Source: Streptomyces sp. GESEQ-35 (GTDB lineage Bacteria; Actinomycetota; Actinomycetes; Streptomycetales; Streptomycetaceae). From it: a DNA stretch of 64,000 nucleotides. The position numbers and the translations under genes are program-made. Location: assembly GCF_017948485.1 (NCBI RefSeq), contig NZ_JAFFSX010000020.1, positions 124,001 through 188,000 of the forward strand. Direction: 5' to 3'. The notes under the pieces were generated by a model, which had not been told where the DNA came from, searched no databases, and saw nothing but the letters and a program-made list of their open reading frames with translations. Position 1 is the stretch's first letter. Each line of letters starts with the position of its first letter. Positions 51,721-60,034 of this stretch are shown here, piece after piece.

Positions 51721-52559
51721 CCCAGCACCCCGAACCCCAAGACGAGGCCGTCAACCGGCTGCTCGCCCAACACCAGCACGCCTTGGCCGACGGCCTTGAC
51801 AGCGTCCTCGACGTCGAAGCCGGACTGCGCGAGATCCTGCTCCAGTCCCGCCACGACACCGCGGTCGACGACCTCGACAGCGTCCTCGATGTCGAAGGCG
51901 GACTGGCAGCCGTCCTGCCCACCGCGTCTGCTCCCTCTCCGGCCATCACGCCAGACACGCAAGACACACCGGGAGAGGACCAGACAGTCCGCGAACTCCC
52001 GCAGCCATCCGGTCCCGGTCGCCCCGCGGACGGGGCATCCCCGGGGATCAGGAAGGCCGAAGTTGCACTCAGGTGGAACCCGAGCCCGGCGGGACAACCA
52101 CCCACCGATCTCGATCTCGTCGCCGCCGCCTACCCGGCCGTGGATCCGTATGGCGACCCCGCCTATGTCGTGCACTTCGACAGCCGCTCCCCCGACGGCA
52201 GCATCTACCTCAACCGGGACAGCAAGGACGGCAAAGGCTTCGGCTGGGACGAAGTGATGACGCTGGAACTCGACTGGCTCGACTCCCGGTACGCACGCGT
52301 GGTCGTCGGCGTCATCATCCAGCAGCACCCCGCCCACCGCACCTTCGCCCAGGTACCCAACCCGGGCCTACGCATCCGCGAGGGCTACACCGTCCTGACC
52401 GAGGACGACTTCAGCGGCGTCCCCGGCGCGACGGCTGCGACGGTCGCCGAGTTCGTACGCGACGAATCCGGCACGTGGAACCACCACCCAGGCATCCACG
52501 GTTTCGACGGCGACCCGGCATCCTTCACAGCAACTATGGGCAGGACACACGAACGCTGA
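51717..52559 (+). CDS. TerD-domain protein with repeated LDSVLDVExGL motif
   Basis: A 280-residue protein; GTG 51717 overlaps the sigma factor stop. The N-terminal 65 residues have two copies of a short motif: GLDSVLDVEAGLREIL and DLDSVLDVEGGLAAVL, each preceded by an H/D-rich turn. A Pro/Thr-rich linker follows. From about 120 the TerD domain runs VALRWNPSPAG, LDLVAAAYPAVDPYGD, AYVVHFDSRSPDGSIYLNRD, GFGWDEVMTLELDWLD and RVVVGVIIQQHP. The TerD half is a close paralogue of the protein at 32378. The repeats look like docking motifs for a partner protein. Coupling to a sigma factor is unusual for TerD genes known to me. Confidence 0.82.
   Translation: MTQHPEPQDEAVNRLLAQHQHALADGLDSVLDVEAGLREILLQSRHDTAVDDLDSVLDVEGGLAAVLPTASAPSPAITPDTQDTPGEDQTVRELPQPSGPGRPADGASPGIRKAEVALRWNPSPAGQPPTDLDLVAAAYPAVDPYGDPAYVVHFDSRSPDGSIYLNRDSKDGKGFGWDEVMTLELDWLDSRYARVVVGVIIQQHPAHRTFAQVPNPGLRIREGYTVLTEDDFSGVPGATAATVAEFVRDESGTWNHHPGIHGFDGDPASFTATMGRTHER
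51796..51905 (+). repeat. Direct repeat encoding two LDSVLDVE motifs
   Basis: About 30 nucleotides (51796-51827) recur with few changes at 51875-51905, encoding the two LDSVLDVExGL units of the TerD-fusion protein. The spacing is about 78 bases, or 26 codons. Confidence 0.7.
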
Positions 52560-52605
52560 TCCACAGCCGAAGGCTCACGTGTCGCGGTGTCGTGGAGGCT
52601 CCGCG

Positions 52606-52839
52606 TCAGGACAGGGCGAGGACGCAGAACTCGTGGCCCTCCGGGTCGGCGAGGACCGTCCACGGCACGCTGCCCTGACCCACGTGGGCGGGCGTCGCGC
52701 CGACTCGGCCGTCAACGGGTCCCACGTAGGTGGTTACGCCGGGGTTGAAAACACTCCAGCCGAGCGCCTCCGCCCAGAACCGGCCGACCGCCGAGGCATC
52801 AAGAGCCTTGATGTTCACCTGAACAGGTCGCAGTGCCAT
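52606..52839 (-). pseudogene. VOC/glyoxalase-fold protein with internal deletion
   Basis: ATG at 52839 gives only 77 residues. The start, ALRPVQVNIKALDASAVGRF then WAEALGWSVFNPGV, and the end, RVGATPAHVGQGSVPWTVLA then DPEGHEFCVLAL, match the two ends of a standard 120-residue VOC protein. The middle strands, with part of the metal site, are missing, so an in-frame deletion of roughly 40 codons is inferred. The short protein is unlikely to fold into the paired beta-alpha-beta units. Confidence 0.65.
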
Positions 52840-52979
52840 GCCGGCGATCCTATGCAGCCGGCTCTGCAACGACATCCGCAGGTACCGTCACCAGACAGAG
52901 ATCAACTCTCTGACCACCCGCGCTCACGACGACGAGAGCCGGACTTCCAACAGAACCTGATGGCTTCAAACTTGGTCCC

Positions 52980-53615
52980 ATGTCTGCGCTGTGGAACCTG
53001 CTTGCCGCCCCCGCCGGGGCCGTCGCGACTACGCTGATCGGTGTCTTCGCGGGAAGTGCGGTCAGCAGGAGAGCGCAGGACAGACATTGGGTCCGCGAGC
53101 AGTTGGCGGCGACGTGCACACGTGTACTCCGCGAATCATCGGGGTTACTCGTGAGCCTCAGTGAGGCGGAATCGGCTCGACCCAGCTCCGTCCCTCAAGG
53201 TGTCGTCCACCGAACCACCATTGACTGGCGGCCATGGAATGAGGCCCTGAGCATGGTGAACCTTGCTGCCGATCGCGTTCGCCCTGGCCGGGCCAAGGCC
53301 GACGGGCGCGACACCCTGCTCGGTATGTTCGAAGTCGAGCCCAGTCCGCTGGACGGCCGCGCCGGGCAGACCCTGATCGGTGACGAGCACGGGGAACGGG
53401 TGGTGTGTCGGCTGCCCGGTCCGCGCAGTGGGCGTATCGAAGTCACGTCCCACGTAGCCTCTTGCCCGTGCCAGTCTCCCCCTTGCGTCGCGTCGCCGTC
53501 CTTGTGCTCGAGGGTGCGAAGCCGCTCGACGTCGGAATTCCCGCGCAGGTCTTCACGACCCGCGCGAGCATGCCGTACGAGGTGCGGGTCTGCGGAGCCG
53601 CATCCGGTCTCGTGA
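52980..53615 (+). CDS. Hypothetical protein with N-terminal membrane helix, C-terminus doubtful
   Basis: ATG at 52980. The first 95 residues look genuine: WNLLAAPAGAVATTLIGVFA forms a membrane helix, then SRRAQDRHWVREQLAATCTR, a STxxLVSLSEAE helix and DWRPWNEALSMVNLAADRV. After that the reading turns arginine- and serine-rich and overlaps the AraC gene from 53468, so the true end is probably lost through a frameshift or deletion near 53275. The N-terminal part resembles a widespread Streptomyces hypothetical family. Its function is unknown. Confidence 0.4.
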   Translation: MSALWNLLAAPAGAVATTLIGVFAGSAVSRRAQDRHWVREQLAATCTRVLRESSGLLVSLSEAESARPSSVPQGVVHRTTIDWRPWNEALSMVNLAADRVRPGRAKADGRDTLLGMFEVEPSPLDGRAGQTLIGDEHGERVVCRLPGPRSGRIEVTSHVASCPCQSPPCVASPSLCSRVRSRSTSEFPRRSSRPARACRTRCGSAEPHPVS

Positions 53616-54424
53616 CGGGCGGCGATGGCCTCGCGTACTACGTCGCCCACGGCCCCGACGCGCTTGCGTGGGCCGACATCGTCTTCGTCCCCGGCTACCG
53701 GTTCCCGGACCGCGACGACCCGCCGCAGGCCGTCGTCGACGCACTGATCGCCGCCCACGACCGGGGTGCACGGCTCGCCGCCATCTCGACGGGCGCCTTC
53801 GCGCTCGCCGCCACGGGTCTGCTCGACGGCAGGCGCGCCACGACGCACTGGCACTACACGCGGGCACTCGCGGCCAGGCATCCGCTCGTCCGGGTCGACG
53901 AGAACGTGCTGTTCGTCGACGAGGGCAGCGTGCTCACCTCGGCCGGCGCCGCCTCCGGCATCGACCTGTGCCTGCACATCCTGCGCGGCGACCTCGGAGT
54001 GGCCGCGTCCAACCACGCGGCCCGGCGTCTGGTCGCGGCCCCCTACCGCAGCGGCGGCCAGGCCCAGTACGTGCCGCGCAGCGTCCCCGAGCCGCTCGGC
54101 GAGCGGTTCGCCGTCACCCGCGAATGGGCGCTGCACCGGCTCGACGAGCCCCTCACCCTCGACATACTGGCGCGGCAGGCGGGGGTCTCGCCGCGCACGT
54201 TCTCCCGGCGCTTCGTCGAGGAGACCGGCTACACGCCGATGCAGTGGGTGATGCGCGCCCGCATCGACGTGGCCCGCGAACTGCTCGAGCGCTCGCAGTA
54301 CAGCGTCGAACAGATCGCCGCCGACATCGGGCTCGGCACCGGCGCGAACCTGCGCCTGCACTTCCAGCGCATCCTCGGCACCACACCGAGCGAGTACCGG
54401 CGCACCTTCACCCGGGGCGAGTGA
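53468..54424 (+). CDS. GlxA-like AraC-family transcriptional regulator
   Basis: A 318-residue protein; GTG at 53468. The N-terminal DJ-1/PfpI-like domain runs VAVLVLEGAKPLDVGIPAQV, ADIVFVPGYRF and ARLAAISTGAFALAATGLLD; the nucleophile-elbow position reads Ser-Thr-Gly, without cysteine, so it is a ligand-sensing and not a catalytic domain. The C-terminal AraC domain has two HTH motifs: LTLDILARQAGVSPRTFSRR and SVEQIAADIGLGTGANLRLH. It sits 107 bases before the GAPDH gene on the same strand and probably controls it. Confidence 0.85.
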   Translation: MPVSPLRRVAVLVLEGAKPLDVGIPAQVFTTRASMPYEVRVCGAASGLVTGGDGLAYYVAHGPDALAWADIVFVPGYRFPDRDDPPQAVVDALIAAHDRGARLAAISTGAFALAATGLLDGRRATTHWHYTRALAARHPLVRVDENVLFVDEGSVLTSAGAASGIDLCLHILRGDLGVAASNHAARRLVAAPYRSGGQAQYVPRSVPEPLGERFAVTREWALHRLDEPLTLDILARQAGVSPRTFSRRFVEETGYTPMQWVMRARIDVARELLERSQYSVEQIAADIGLGTGANLRLHFQRILGTTPSEYRRTFTRGE

Positions 54425-54531
54425 ACCGCCCGGCACCGTGTGGCGGGATCCTTTTGAACCATGGCGATCCCGCCACTGTCAGCGGCGCCGGCGGCGGGCG
54501 AGCCTGGTGGCGAACAGAAGGGACATCACTC

Positions 54532-55530
54532 ATGACTCGCATCGCCATCAACGGATTCGGCCGCATCGGACGCAATGTGCTGCGCGCGCTGCTGGAGCGC
54601 GACAGCGCCCTCGAGATCGTCGCCGTCAACGACCTGACGGAGCCCGCCACTCTCGCCCGGCTGCTCGCCTACGACAGCACGGCCGGGCGGCTCGGGCGCC
54701 CGGTCACCGTCGACGGGGACACCCTCGTCGTCGACGGCCGTCGGATCAAGGTGCTGGCCGAGCGCGAACCGGCGCGGCTGCCGTGGGCCGAACTCGGCGT
54801 CGACATCGTCCTGGAAGCCACCGGCCGCTTCACCTCGGCCAAGGCCGCCCGGGCCCACCTCGACGCGGGCGCGCGCAAGGTGCTCGTCAGCGCGCCGTCG
54901 GACGGCGCCGACGTGACGCTCGCGTTCGGGGTCAACACCGACTCCTACGACCCGGCCCTGCACACGATCGTCTCGAACGCCTCCTGCACCACCAACGCGC
55001 TCGCGCCGCTGGCCAAGGTGCTCGACGACCTCGCCGGTATCGAGCACGCGTTCATGACGACGGTGCACGCCTACACGCAGGAGCAGAACCTCCAGGACGG
55101 TCCGCACCGCGACGCCCGTCGCGCCCGGGCCGCCGGCGTCAACATCGTGCCGACCACGACCGGCGCCGCCAAGGCGATCGGCCTGGTGCTGCCGAACCTC
55201 GACGGCAAGCTGTCGGGCGACTCGATCCGCGTACCGGTGCCGGTGGGCTCGATCGTCGAACTCAACACGACCGTCACCCGCGACGTGACGCGCGACGACG
55301 TGCTGGCCGCGTACCGCGCGGCAGCGGAGGGGCCGCTCGCCGGCGTCCTCGAGTACTCGGAGGACCCGCTCGTGTCGTCCGACATCGTGGGCAATCCCGC
55401 CTCGTCGATCTTTGACTCGGCCCTCACCCGCGTCGAAGGCCGCCACGTCAAGGTGGTCGCGTGGTACGACAACGAGTGGGGCTTCTCGAACCGCGTGATC
55501 GACACGCTCGAACTCCTCGCCACCCACTGA
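54532..55530 (+). CDS. gap: Glyceraldehyde-3-phosphate dehydrogenase, type I
   Basis: A 332-residue protein; ATG 54532 with AGAAGGGA upstream. The NAD site is INGFGRIGRNVLRAL; the catalytic cysteine is in SNASCTTNALAPLAK, with the downstream residue Ala where many GAPDHs have a second Cys (CTTNCLAP). The catalytic His is in the usual later position after TTTGAAKAIG. LDGKLSGDSIRVPVPVGSIV and WYDNEWGFSNRVIDT are typical. It oxidises glyceraldehyde 3-phosphate with NAD and phosphate. Pairing with an AraC-type regulator suggests an inducible, secondary copy, not the housekeeping gene. The missing second cysteine could reduce sensitivity to oxidants. Confidence 0.92.
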   Translation: MTRIAINGFGRIGRNVLRALLERDSALEIVAVNDLTEPATLARLLAYDSTAGRLGRPVTVDGDTLVVDGRRIKVLAEREPARLPWAELGVDIVLEATGRFTSAKAARAHLDAGARKVLVSAPSDGADVTLAFGVNTDSYDPALHTIVSNASCTTNALAPLAKVLDDLAGIEHAFMTTVHAYTQEQNLQDGPHRDARRARAAGVNIVPTTTGAAKAIGLVLPNLDGKLSGDSIRVPVPVGSIVELNTTVTRDVTRDDVLAAYRAAAEGPLAGVLEYSEDPLVSSDIVGNPASSIFDSALTRVEGRHVKVVAWYDNEWGFSNRVIDTLELLATH

Positions 55531-55556
55531 CCGGACGCCGGGGTGGTACCCGTCAG
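55527..55556 (+). terminator. Weak inverted repeat after GAPDH
   Basis: CTGACCGG at the stop codon and CCCGTCAG about 14 bases on can pair over seven of eight bases. No U-tract follows, as is common in Streptomyces. Low confidence. Confidence 0.25.
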
Positions 55557-55809
55557 CCTCTCTCGGTCGTGGCAGCCCACAGGAACGAGACGCCCACCCC
55601 GCCTGCCCGCAGCTCGTCCCGCTGCGACAGTCACTCGCACGGAACGAGATTCACGCGTACGCCCGGACAGCCCGCCTCGAAAGCTCGGCTTGCCCCGCCA
55701 CTGCCACGGCATCACACACGGGAGCGGTCACGGTGAGGGTCTCAGCGCCGGGCTGCGTGCCGTCGGCGTGTTCAAGCGCTGTCCGGGAACGCTCCACCAG
55801 CTCGTACGC

Positions 55810-55945
55810 CTAAGCGATCAGCGCCCATCCCGCGACCGTCAGTTCTGTGGCGTGGGATCGGCGCACGAGCAGGGGGACGCCGACTGCTCGCTCCAAAGCC
55901 TGGATCGCCCGCGACAGCGCCGGCGGGGGAATGTGCGTGCCGAGG
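55810..55945 (-). pseudogene. LysR-type regulator HTH remnant
   Basis: About 45 codons encode HIPPPALSRAIQALERAVGV, then PLLVRRSHATELTVAGWALI and a stop, the end of the helix-turn-helix and wing of a LysR-family regulator. The first 20 residues and the whole ligand-binding domain are absent, and the frame upstream turns into low-complexity sequence. Confidence 0.7.
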
Positions 55946-56000
55946 CGTTTGCGGCATCCGGTCAGCCGGGATGGGCGTAGTCGCGACGCCTTCCCGTCCG

Positions 56001-56646
56001 TCAAGTGCGCGAGCGTGGTGATGGCAACTCCGGCCGCACTGAGCCGATCTGACCGTGCACCCAGATCCGCAGCGGACCGATCGGCTCGAAACCATGGCGC
56101 ACGGCGGCCTCCAGATCGTCGCCGTGCTCATAGCCGACGACCGGCAGGGCGGGGAACAGCCAGTGCACCGCTTCCAATACGACCGGCCAACCCGCGTCAG
56201 GGCCGCCGTCCACCGCGAAGACGTTGGATATTCCAACCACTTGGTCGTTGCGGCTCGCTACCGCACCGGCGACCACCCGGCCGTCGGCGGACCGTCCGGC
56301 GAGCACGAACGTGGCCGGGTCGGTGAGCAGTTCGGGCCGGAAGAGGTCTGCGTTGCCGTCCCCGTCGTCCCAAGCGAGCGCCCAGGCGAGCAGCGTGTCC
56401 GGGTCGCTCGCCACATACCAGGCAAGATCCGACGCGACGGCGGGCGCGCCCGTCCACCAGCGCGGCCGGAGCGGCTCCCGGCACCAGCGTTACCGAGTCG
56501 GGGTGGTGCAGCGGTGCGCGGACCGGGGCGGCCCAAGCCTGTGCCTCGAACGCGCCCACCACACCATGAGACCGGCTCATCGCCGCACACCACTCAGCGT
56601 TGTTGCGGGCGGCGGCCAGGACCAGAAACTGCTGCGGCATCGTCAC
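56001..56646 (-). pseudogene. GNAT acetyltransferase-like protein, frameshifted
   Basis: The start MTMPQQFLVLAAARNNAEWC (ATG 56646) reads well as far as LVPGAAPAALVD near 56460, then must change frame to continue WTGAPAVASDLAWYVASDPD. From there VLAGRSADGRVVAGAVASRN, VVGISNVFAVDG and LPVVGYEHGDDLEAAVRHGF to FEPIGPLRIWVHG form the C-terminal half of a GNAT-like fold. A one-base change restores about 214 residues. Conservation on both sides is good, so this may be a recent break or a sequence error. Confidence 0.65.
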
Positions 56647-56873
56647 GAGCGCCGATCATGACCCGATCCGCCCCAGCCAGTCGAACGGTTTCCCAGTGCC
56701 CACCGGGGCTCCAACACCCTGCCCACATGGCACATGCCGCGTACCGTGCACGGCCCGGGAAAGATCCCGCTGGACTTGATATTCGCGGTGACGCCGGGCC
56801 TGGCACGGCATGGCCGACGCGGCCAGCAGGCAGGCTGTGCCGGCCCGGTCCTCCGCGGCGACTGATCGCTTCG

Positions 56874-57578
56874 TTACTGCTTGTCGCGTGCGGCGAGCCG
56901 TTTGATGATCTCCGCCTTGACCGTCTCGTGCAGCTCGTCCGACGTGAAACCGAGGTTGCGCAGGATCTGCGCGGCCGGGCTCTGCTCGGTGCGGATCACG
57001 CCCAGCAGGGTGTGTTCCGTGCCGACCCAGTCGTGGCCGAGGTCGGCCGACGCGCGGCGTGCCTGCTCGATGGTCTCCTTGCTCTCCGGCCGGAACGCGA
57101 TGTGACCTCGCAGCGCCTTCTCCCCGGCCGGCGGCAGCGCTTCCTCGATCGCGTCGCGGATGCGTTGCTCCGACTCGGTCTTCGCCACCAGCACCTCATA
57201 CGCCAGGCCCTGCGGTTCGCCGAGCAGGCCGAGCAGGATGTGTTCGGTGCCGATGAAGTCGTGCTTGTGTGTTCGGGCGGCCTCCTGCGCCAGCACGATG
57301 CTGTGCCGGTTCAGGTTGGTGAACCGCTCGAAAGGGTTGGGTGCGTGGCGTTGCTGGGCGGCCTGTTTGGTCACCCCGATGGCGTCGCCGATCTCGGTCC
57401 ATGACGCGCCGGTCTGCTTGGCCTTGCTGACGTAGTGGTCGATGAGCTGGTCGCCGAGGTCGGACAGCGTCTGGGCACGCAGTCGCGCCTCACTGATGCG
57501 GGCCAGTTCGTTGGCGTCGGGGAGTTCCTCGTCGAGACGGGCGATCAGGTCGGCGAGGCTGATGTCGAGTGGACTCAT
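56874..57578 (-). CDS. HTH plus Clp-N domain protein, probably autoregulated
   Basis: A 234-residue protein, ATG at 57578. The N-terminal part holds a coil-like helix (LARISEARLRAQTLSDLGDQ) and an HTH, SWTEIGDAIGVTKQAAQQRH (near 59-78). From about 85 two Clp N-type repeats follow: NRHSIVLAQEAARTHKHDFI then GTEHILLGLLGEP, and IEQARRASADLGHDWVGTEH then TLLGVIRTEQSPAAQIL. No AAA+ domain is present, so it is not a Clp ATPase. It may bind DNA through the HTH and unfolded or modified proteins through the Clp-N part. Two matching inverted repeats just upstream suggest self-control. Confidence 0.85.
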   Translation of the reverse strand: MSPLDISLADLIARLDEELPDANELARISEARLRAQTLSDLGDQLIDHYVSKAKQTGASWTEIGDAIGVTKQAAQQRHAPNPFERFTNLNRHSIVLAQEAARTHKHDFIGTEHILLGLLGEPQGLAYEVLVAKTESEQRIRDAIEEALPPAGEKALRGHIAFRPESKETIEQARRASADLGHDWVGTEHTLLGVIRTEQSPAAQILRNLGFTSDELHETVKAEIIKRLAARDKQ

Positions 57579-57579
57579 G

Positions 57580-57598
57580 CGTCAATCGTAAGTTGACG
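57580..57598. promoter_or_regulatory. Operator copy 1, CGTCAA-N7-TTGACG
   Basis: Perfect six-base inverted repeat with a seven-base spacer (TCGTAAG), directly upstream of the HTH/Clp-N start codon. TTGACG may double as a -35 element on the plus strand. Confidence 0.65.
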
Positions 57599-57607
57599 AT
57601 CCCTCAT

Positions 57608-57626
57608 CGTCAATCTGTAATTGACG
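57608..57626. promoter_or_regulatory. Operator copy 2, CGTCAA-N7-TTGACG
   Basis: Second copy with identical arms and spacer length (TCTGTAA). The centres of the two copies are 28 bases apart, nearly three helical turns, so two dimers could bind on one face of the DNA. Confidence 0.65.
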
Positions 57627-57766
57627 CTCATTTCCGGTGCGCTCCCCCAGTTTCGTGCGATGGCCCGGTGCAGCAGTCACGCCCGATCGCGACCCACTGG
57701 ACGCCTTCGCAATTGCGTTCCGGCGCTCGGCCGTTGGGTGTCGAGCCGACACGATGTGCCCTGCGT

Positions 57767-57834
57767 CTGCCGACCTGGTGCGTGGTGATCTGTGGGTACG
57801 TGTGGCGCGGCTGCTGCCGTCCGTCCACCGAGTC
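57767..57834 (+). pseudogene. Possible IS5-type transposase N-terminal scrap
   Basis: About 22 codons (SADLVRGDLWVRVARLLPSV) resemble the DLVPDDLWERVAPLLPP opening of IS5-group transposases. Nothing further of the transposase or its inverted repeats is seen. Low confidence. Confidence 0.35.
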
Positions 57835-57914
57835 GGTATCGACGGCTCGCGTGCGTGGGCGCTCGAGCGCCCGCTCGGTCCGTCAGACGTGCTGCGCTTC
57901 CTTGCCTTCGCTGT

Positions 57915-58186
57915 TCAGCCCAGATCGGACATGTCGAGTACGAAGCGGTAGCGGACGTCGTTGCGTCGGAGACGGTCGAGTGCCTCGTTCACTCGCGCCG
58001 AGGAGCGCCGTGCTCGCCGCAGAAGTCCAGCATGGCGGCGGTCGCGGGCCTGCCGCCGCTTCCTGCGGAGCTGAGTCTCTTGCGTCCCACGAGCAGGTCG
58101 ATGGTCTCGACGGTGATGGGGCCGAGGTCGTGCGGGGCGGAGTTGGTGTCGATGACAACGTCGAACCGGTCGCGGGCGTCAGCCAT
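57915..58186 (-). pseudogene. Zinc-type alcohol dehydrogenase C-terminal remnant
   Basis: One frame gives RFDVVIDTNSAPHDLG, then TAAMLDFCGEHGAP; another supplies the ending RVNEALDRLRRNDVRYRFVL, DMSDLG and stop at 57915-57917. Together they are the last third of a YahK-like NADP-dependent alcohol dehydrogenase, with a frameshift and internal loss. The catalytic domain is missing. Confidence 0.65.
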
Positions 58187-58189
58187 CTG

Positions 58190-58497
58190 TTCGCCGCCCC
58201 GACCTCATCCGACTGGCCACCTGGGCACGCCTGGAGCGACGCCCGGCCGGTCACCTGGTCGACGACCCCGACCGCCTCGACGACCGCAAACTGCGTGCCA
58301 TCGCCGAGGCTCAAGCCGCCGGCCTGGTACGGCGGGGAGACCCGTTCGACGTCATGGCCATGGTGATCGCCATGTCTATGGCATGGTCACCGGTCAGCAA
58401 TGTCTATGCCGCGACCGCACAGGAGCCCCCCGAACTGCACGAACAACGCCGCAGCCTGCTCCGCGAGAGCGTCCGCCGCGCCATGACAGCCGACTAG
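58190..58497 (+). pseudogene. TetR-family regulator C-terminal remnant
   Basis: The frame RPDLIRLATWARLERRPAGH, then RKLRAIAEAQAAGLVRRGDP, MAMVIAMSMAWSPVSNVYAA and RRSLLRESVRRAMTAD to TAG (58495-58497) matches the ligand-binding half of TetR proteins. The DNA-binding N-terminus is absent and there is no start codon; it abuts the alcohol dehydrogenase remnant. Confidence 0.65.
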
Positions 58498-58552
58498 GGC
58501 CAGTTCCGCCCCTCGAGTCGACGACCCGTCGGACTGTGGCCGCGTCAGGTGG

Positions 58553-59896
58553 TCAACCGCTGATCGTGCGACCAGGATTTCGGCGCTGCACGTACAGGCG
58601 ATCGCCCGCCGGGCCGGTCCATTCCAGCTGCACGACACCGGGCACGGCTGCGTCGGCGATGCGGGATGGATCCGACCAGTAGCCGGCGTTCGGGTTGAGG
58701 AAGAACGTCGACCACGGGCGGCCGTGGTGGTCGACGAAGAAGTTGTTGTGGCCGGCGCCGACACCCGCCGTCCACCGCTCGGAATACGGACCCTCGAAGG
58801 TGTCCGAGACGGCGACGACCGCGTCGTACTGGTGCTGGAGACGACCCTCTCCGGGTTTGTCGTAGGCGTACCGCCTGGTGCCGTCGGGATTGACCGACGT
58901 CCGGTCCCAAGCGGCCTGGAGCAGGTAGTACTTGCCCTCGAACTTGAACACGTAGGCGCCTTCGAGGTAGGGCTCGGGTGAGTAGGGCTTCTGCTGGAAC
59001 TTCGGAAGGTTCGTGGTCGGGACGATGTCCTCCATGTCGTCCCGGAACTTGGCGTACAGGTTGTTGTGCAGCACGAGCCAGGCATCGCGGCCCTCGCAGT
59101 AGAGGCTGCCGTCGATGTGGAAGTAGGCGCCGGGCTCGATGAAGTCCGGCCCGCCGATGAACGATTCACCGAAGGGCTTTTCCAAGTTGCCCTCGATGAG
59201 CCGGTACGGGCCCTCGACGCCGCCCTCGCTCACGAGCATGAAGGAGCCGACCTTGCGCGAGTGGTCGCCCATGCACGCAACGATGTACCACTTCCCGCCG
59301 AAGTAGTGCACCTCCGGGGCCCAGACGTCGCCGCGCTTGCCGAACCGGTCGTCGTGCCAGTACTCCTGCCAAGGAGCGACGACCGTGCGTCCTGGCCGGT
59401 TCTCACCGGCGAACTCCGGTGACCACACCTTGCCCTTCTCGGCGCCGGGCCGGATGCCGGTGGTGTCGGCCAGTGTCCACGGCCCGTCGAGGGACGAGGA
59501 CACCCACACGAAGATGCCGTCGTTCCAGGGGGCGGGCCCGCTGAGTCCTGGCGCGTTGGTGGTGCCCGTGGCGACATAGACCGGACGGCCGTCGATGACG
59601 AAGCAGTTGACGTAGGTGTCGCGTATCCATACCCGGCCGAGCTCCTCGTCACGGGGGCGCAGTTCGAGCGGGAGGACGAAGGAGTTGTCCGCACGCGGCC
59701 ACAGGTCCGGCCGGGTGTCGGCAAGTCCGTAGGGCTCGGGATCGGGCCAGTTCGACGGGTAGCGCTCCAGCGGCGCAGCCTCGGCCGGTGCGGGACCCGC
59801 CTGCGCCGCGGCCGTGGGCAGGGCCGCCGCCGCTCCCAAGCCGACGACGCCGGCCAACAGGGACCGTCGGGGCAATCCGCTGCCAGTGCTGGTCAT
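58553..59896 (-). CDS. Secreted GH43-like glycoside hydrolase
   Basis: A 447-residue protein, ATG at 59896. A Tat-like signal (LPRRSLLAGVVGLGAAAALP, then AAAQA) precedes a five-bladed propeller-type sequence: WIRDTYVNCFVIDGRPVYVA, NDGIFVWVSSSLDGPW, DVWAPEVHYFGGKWYIVACM, GGPDFIEPGAYFHIDGSLY, EGAYVFKFEGKYYLLQAAWD and GAGHNNFFVDHHGRPWSTFF. WAPEVHYF, EGAYVF and GHNNFFVD are the GH43/GH117-type blade motifs with acidic catalytic positions. It probably cleaves a plant or algal polysaccharide outside the cell. An algal substrate would suit the alginate lyase at the left edge; that is speculative. The exact family is uncertain. Confidence 0.8.
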   Translation of the reverse strand: MTSTGSGLPRRSLLAGVVGLGAAAALPTAAAQAGPAPAEAAPLERYPSNWPDPEPYGLADTRPDLWPRADNSFVLPLELRPRDEELGRVWIRDTYVNCFVIDGRPVYVATGTTNAPGLSGPAPWNDGIFVWVSSSLDGPWTLADTTGIRPGAEKGKVWSPEFAGENRPGRTVVAPWQEYWHDDRFGKRGDVWAPEVHYFGGKWYIVACMGDHSRKVGSFMLVSEGGVEGPYRLIEGNLEKPFGESFIGGPDFIEPGAYFHIDGSLYCEGRDAWLVLHNNLYAKFRDDMEDIVPTTNLPKFQQKPYSPEPYLEGAYVFKFEGKYYLLQAAWDRTSVNPDGTRRYAYDKPGEGRLQHQYDAVVAVSDTFEGPYSERWTAGVGAGHNNFFVDHHGRPWSTFFLNPNAGYWSDPSRIADAAVPGVVQLEWTGPAGDRLYVQRRNPGRTISG

Positions 59897-60034
59897 CAGT
59901 CACGTTCTCCTTTGTCGTCGGGTACGCCAGTGCCCTCTGCGGGAGGACCACCGACCGGGGCGATGCCTTTGCTTCTGGTGTACGCGGCCGATCAGTTCGT
60001 GGTCGCCGTCGACCGCGGCCGCCTTGGTTGAGGA

